Shown: piece after piece, positions 63,977-64,000 of the stretch
How the letters are laid out: each line of letters starts with the position of its first letter
Position numbering within the stretch: position 1 is the first letter of the stretch
Origin: Lacticaseibacillus brantae DSM 23927
GTDB taxonomy: Bacteria; Bacillota; Bacilli; Lactobacillales; Lactobacillaceae
NCBI RefSeq assembly: GCF_001436115.1
Contig: NZ_AYZQ01000001.1
Location: forward strand, 760,331 to 824,330
Length of the DNA stretch: 64,000 bases
Reading direction: 5' to 3'
Notes under the pieces: generated by a model
The model's database searches: none
What the model saw: only the letters and a program-made list of their open reading frames with translations
Told to the model about the DNA's origin: nothing
Position numbers and translations under genes: made by a program

Positions 63977-64000
63977 TGGAGGAGATAGGATTCGAACCTA
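63977..64000 (-). tRNA. 3' part of a tRNA, identity not determinable
   Basis: Only the T-arm (ATAGG-TTCGAAT-CCTAT) and the 3' acceptor strand CTCCTCC with A discriminator are inside the window. The anticodon is beyond the edge. The acceptor would pair with GGAGGAG. Confidence 0.75.

Overview
The window looks like chromosomal DNA of a mid-GC member of the Lactobacillaceae (Lacticaseibacillus/Lapidilactobacillus-like; the species cannot be fixed from sequence alone). The basis is the gene order pcrA-ligA-camS-gatCAB-dgkB-rlmD, a comG operon downstream of yebC, a PTS of the lactose/cellobiose family with a DUF3284 gene, DUF4828 and YxeA proteins, cre sites, strong AGGAGG ribosome binding sites with many TTG/GTG starts, and compact minus-strand operons. 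I saw no insertion sequence, prophage, CRISPR array or rRNA gene.

Layout. 1-2620: competence pseudopilus operon comGA-GB-GC-GD-(GE, cut by the window edge). 2717-6294: yebC, a VanZ-like protein, oligoendopeptidase pepF (plus strand) and an SMR exporter. 6294-9816: a carbon-catabolite-controlled PTS operon with EIIA and EIIC but no EIIB, plus three small genes. 9885-15977: DEAD-box helicase, oxidoreductase, small lipid/envelope proteins, GH25 hydrolase, and a mini-NfeD/SPFH pair. 16302-27511: translation, repair and lipid block (rlmD, dgkB, gatCAB, camS, ligA, pcrA). 27688-32045: purine salvage operon xpt-pbuX-purK-like-purB. 32246-40271: GH73 hydrolase, oxidoreductase, cold shock gene, lipoprotein, ECF S-component and a heterodimeric ABC exporter. 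40468-46688: two peptide/amino-acid transport units, each with its own short leader ORF, a tRNA-Leu, a GNAT and an SprT-like gene. 46685-50800: signal peptidase I and a P-type cation ATPase behind a yybP-ykoY riboswitch. 50814-61208: one tightly packed minus-strand gene string for a surface polysaccharide (tagA, two glycosyltransferases, Wzy-like polymerase/ligase, CDP-glycerol transferase, flippase) that runs into NAD salvage (pncB, serine hydrolase, nadE). 61402-64000: tagD, the nagA-nagR unit with a palindromic operator, and tRNA-Gln plus a partial tRNA.

The most interesting signals are regulatory. (1) A 29-codon cysteine-rich upstream ORF (five Cys codons) overlaps the start of an OppA-type gene. 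That gene is itself broken by a frameshift exactly at the expected lipobox cysteine. (2) An 11-residue Tyr/Trp leader peptide is followed by two tandem terminators ahead of a TrpXYZ-like ABC operon; one contiguous leader segment can pair in nested fashion with both terminators. (3) A yybP-ykoY (Mn2+) riboswitch can be traced base by base, including the exclusive pairing between its P1 stem and a terminator. (4) A PurK-like protein in a purine operon has lost metal- and ATP-loop residues and may not be PurK. (5) Wall-teichoic-acid enzymes, Wzx/Wzy-type genes and NAD salvage genes are packed in one apparent operon.

All of this is from reading the sequence; no homology search, structure calculation or alignment was run. 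Family names rest on recognisable motifs and gene order.
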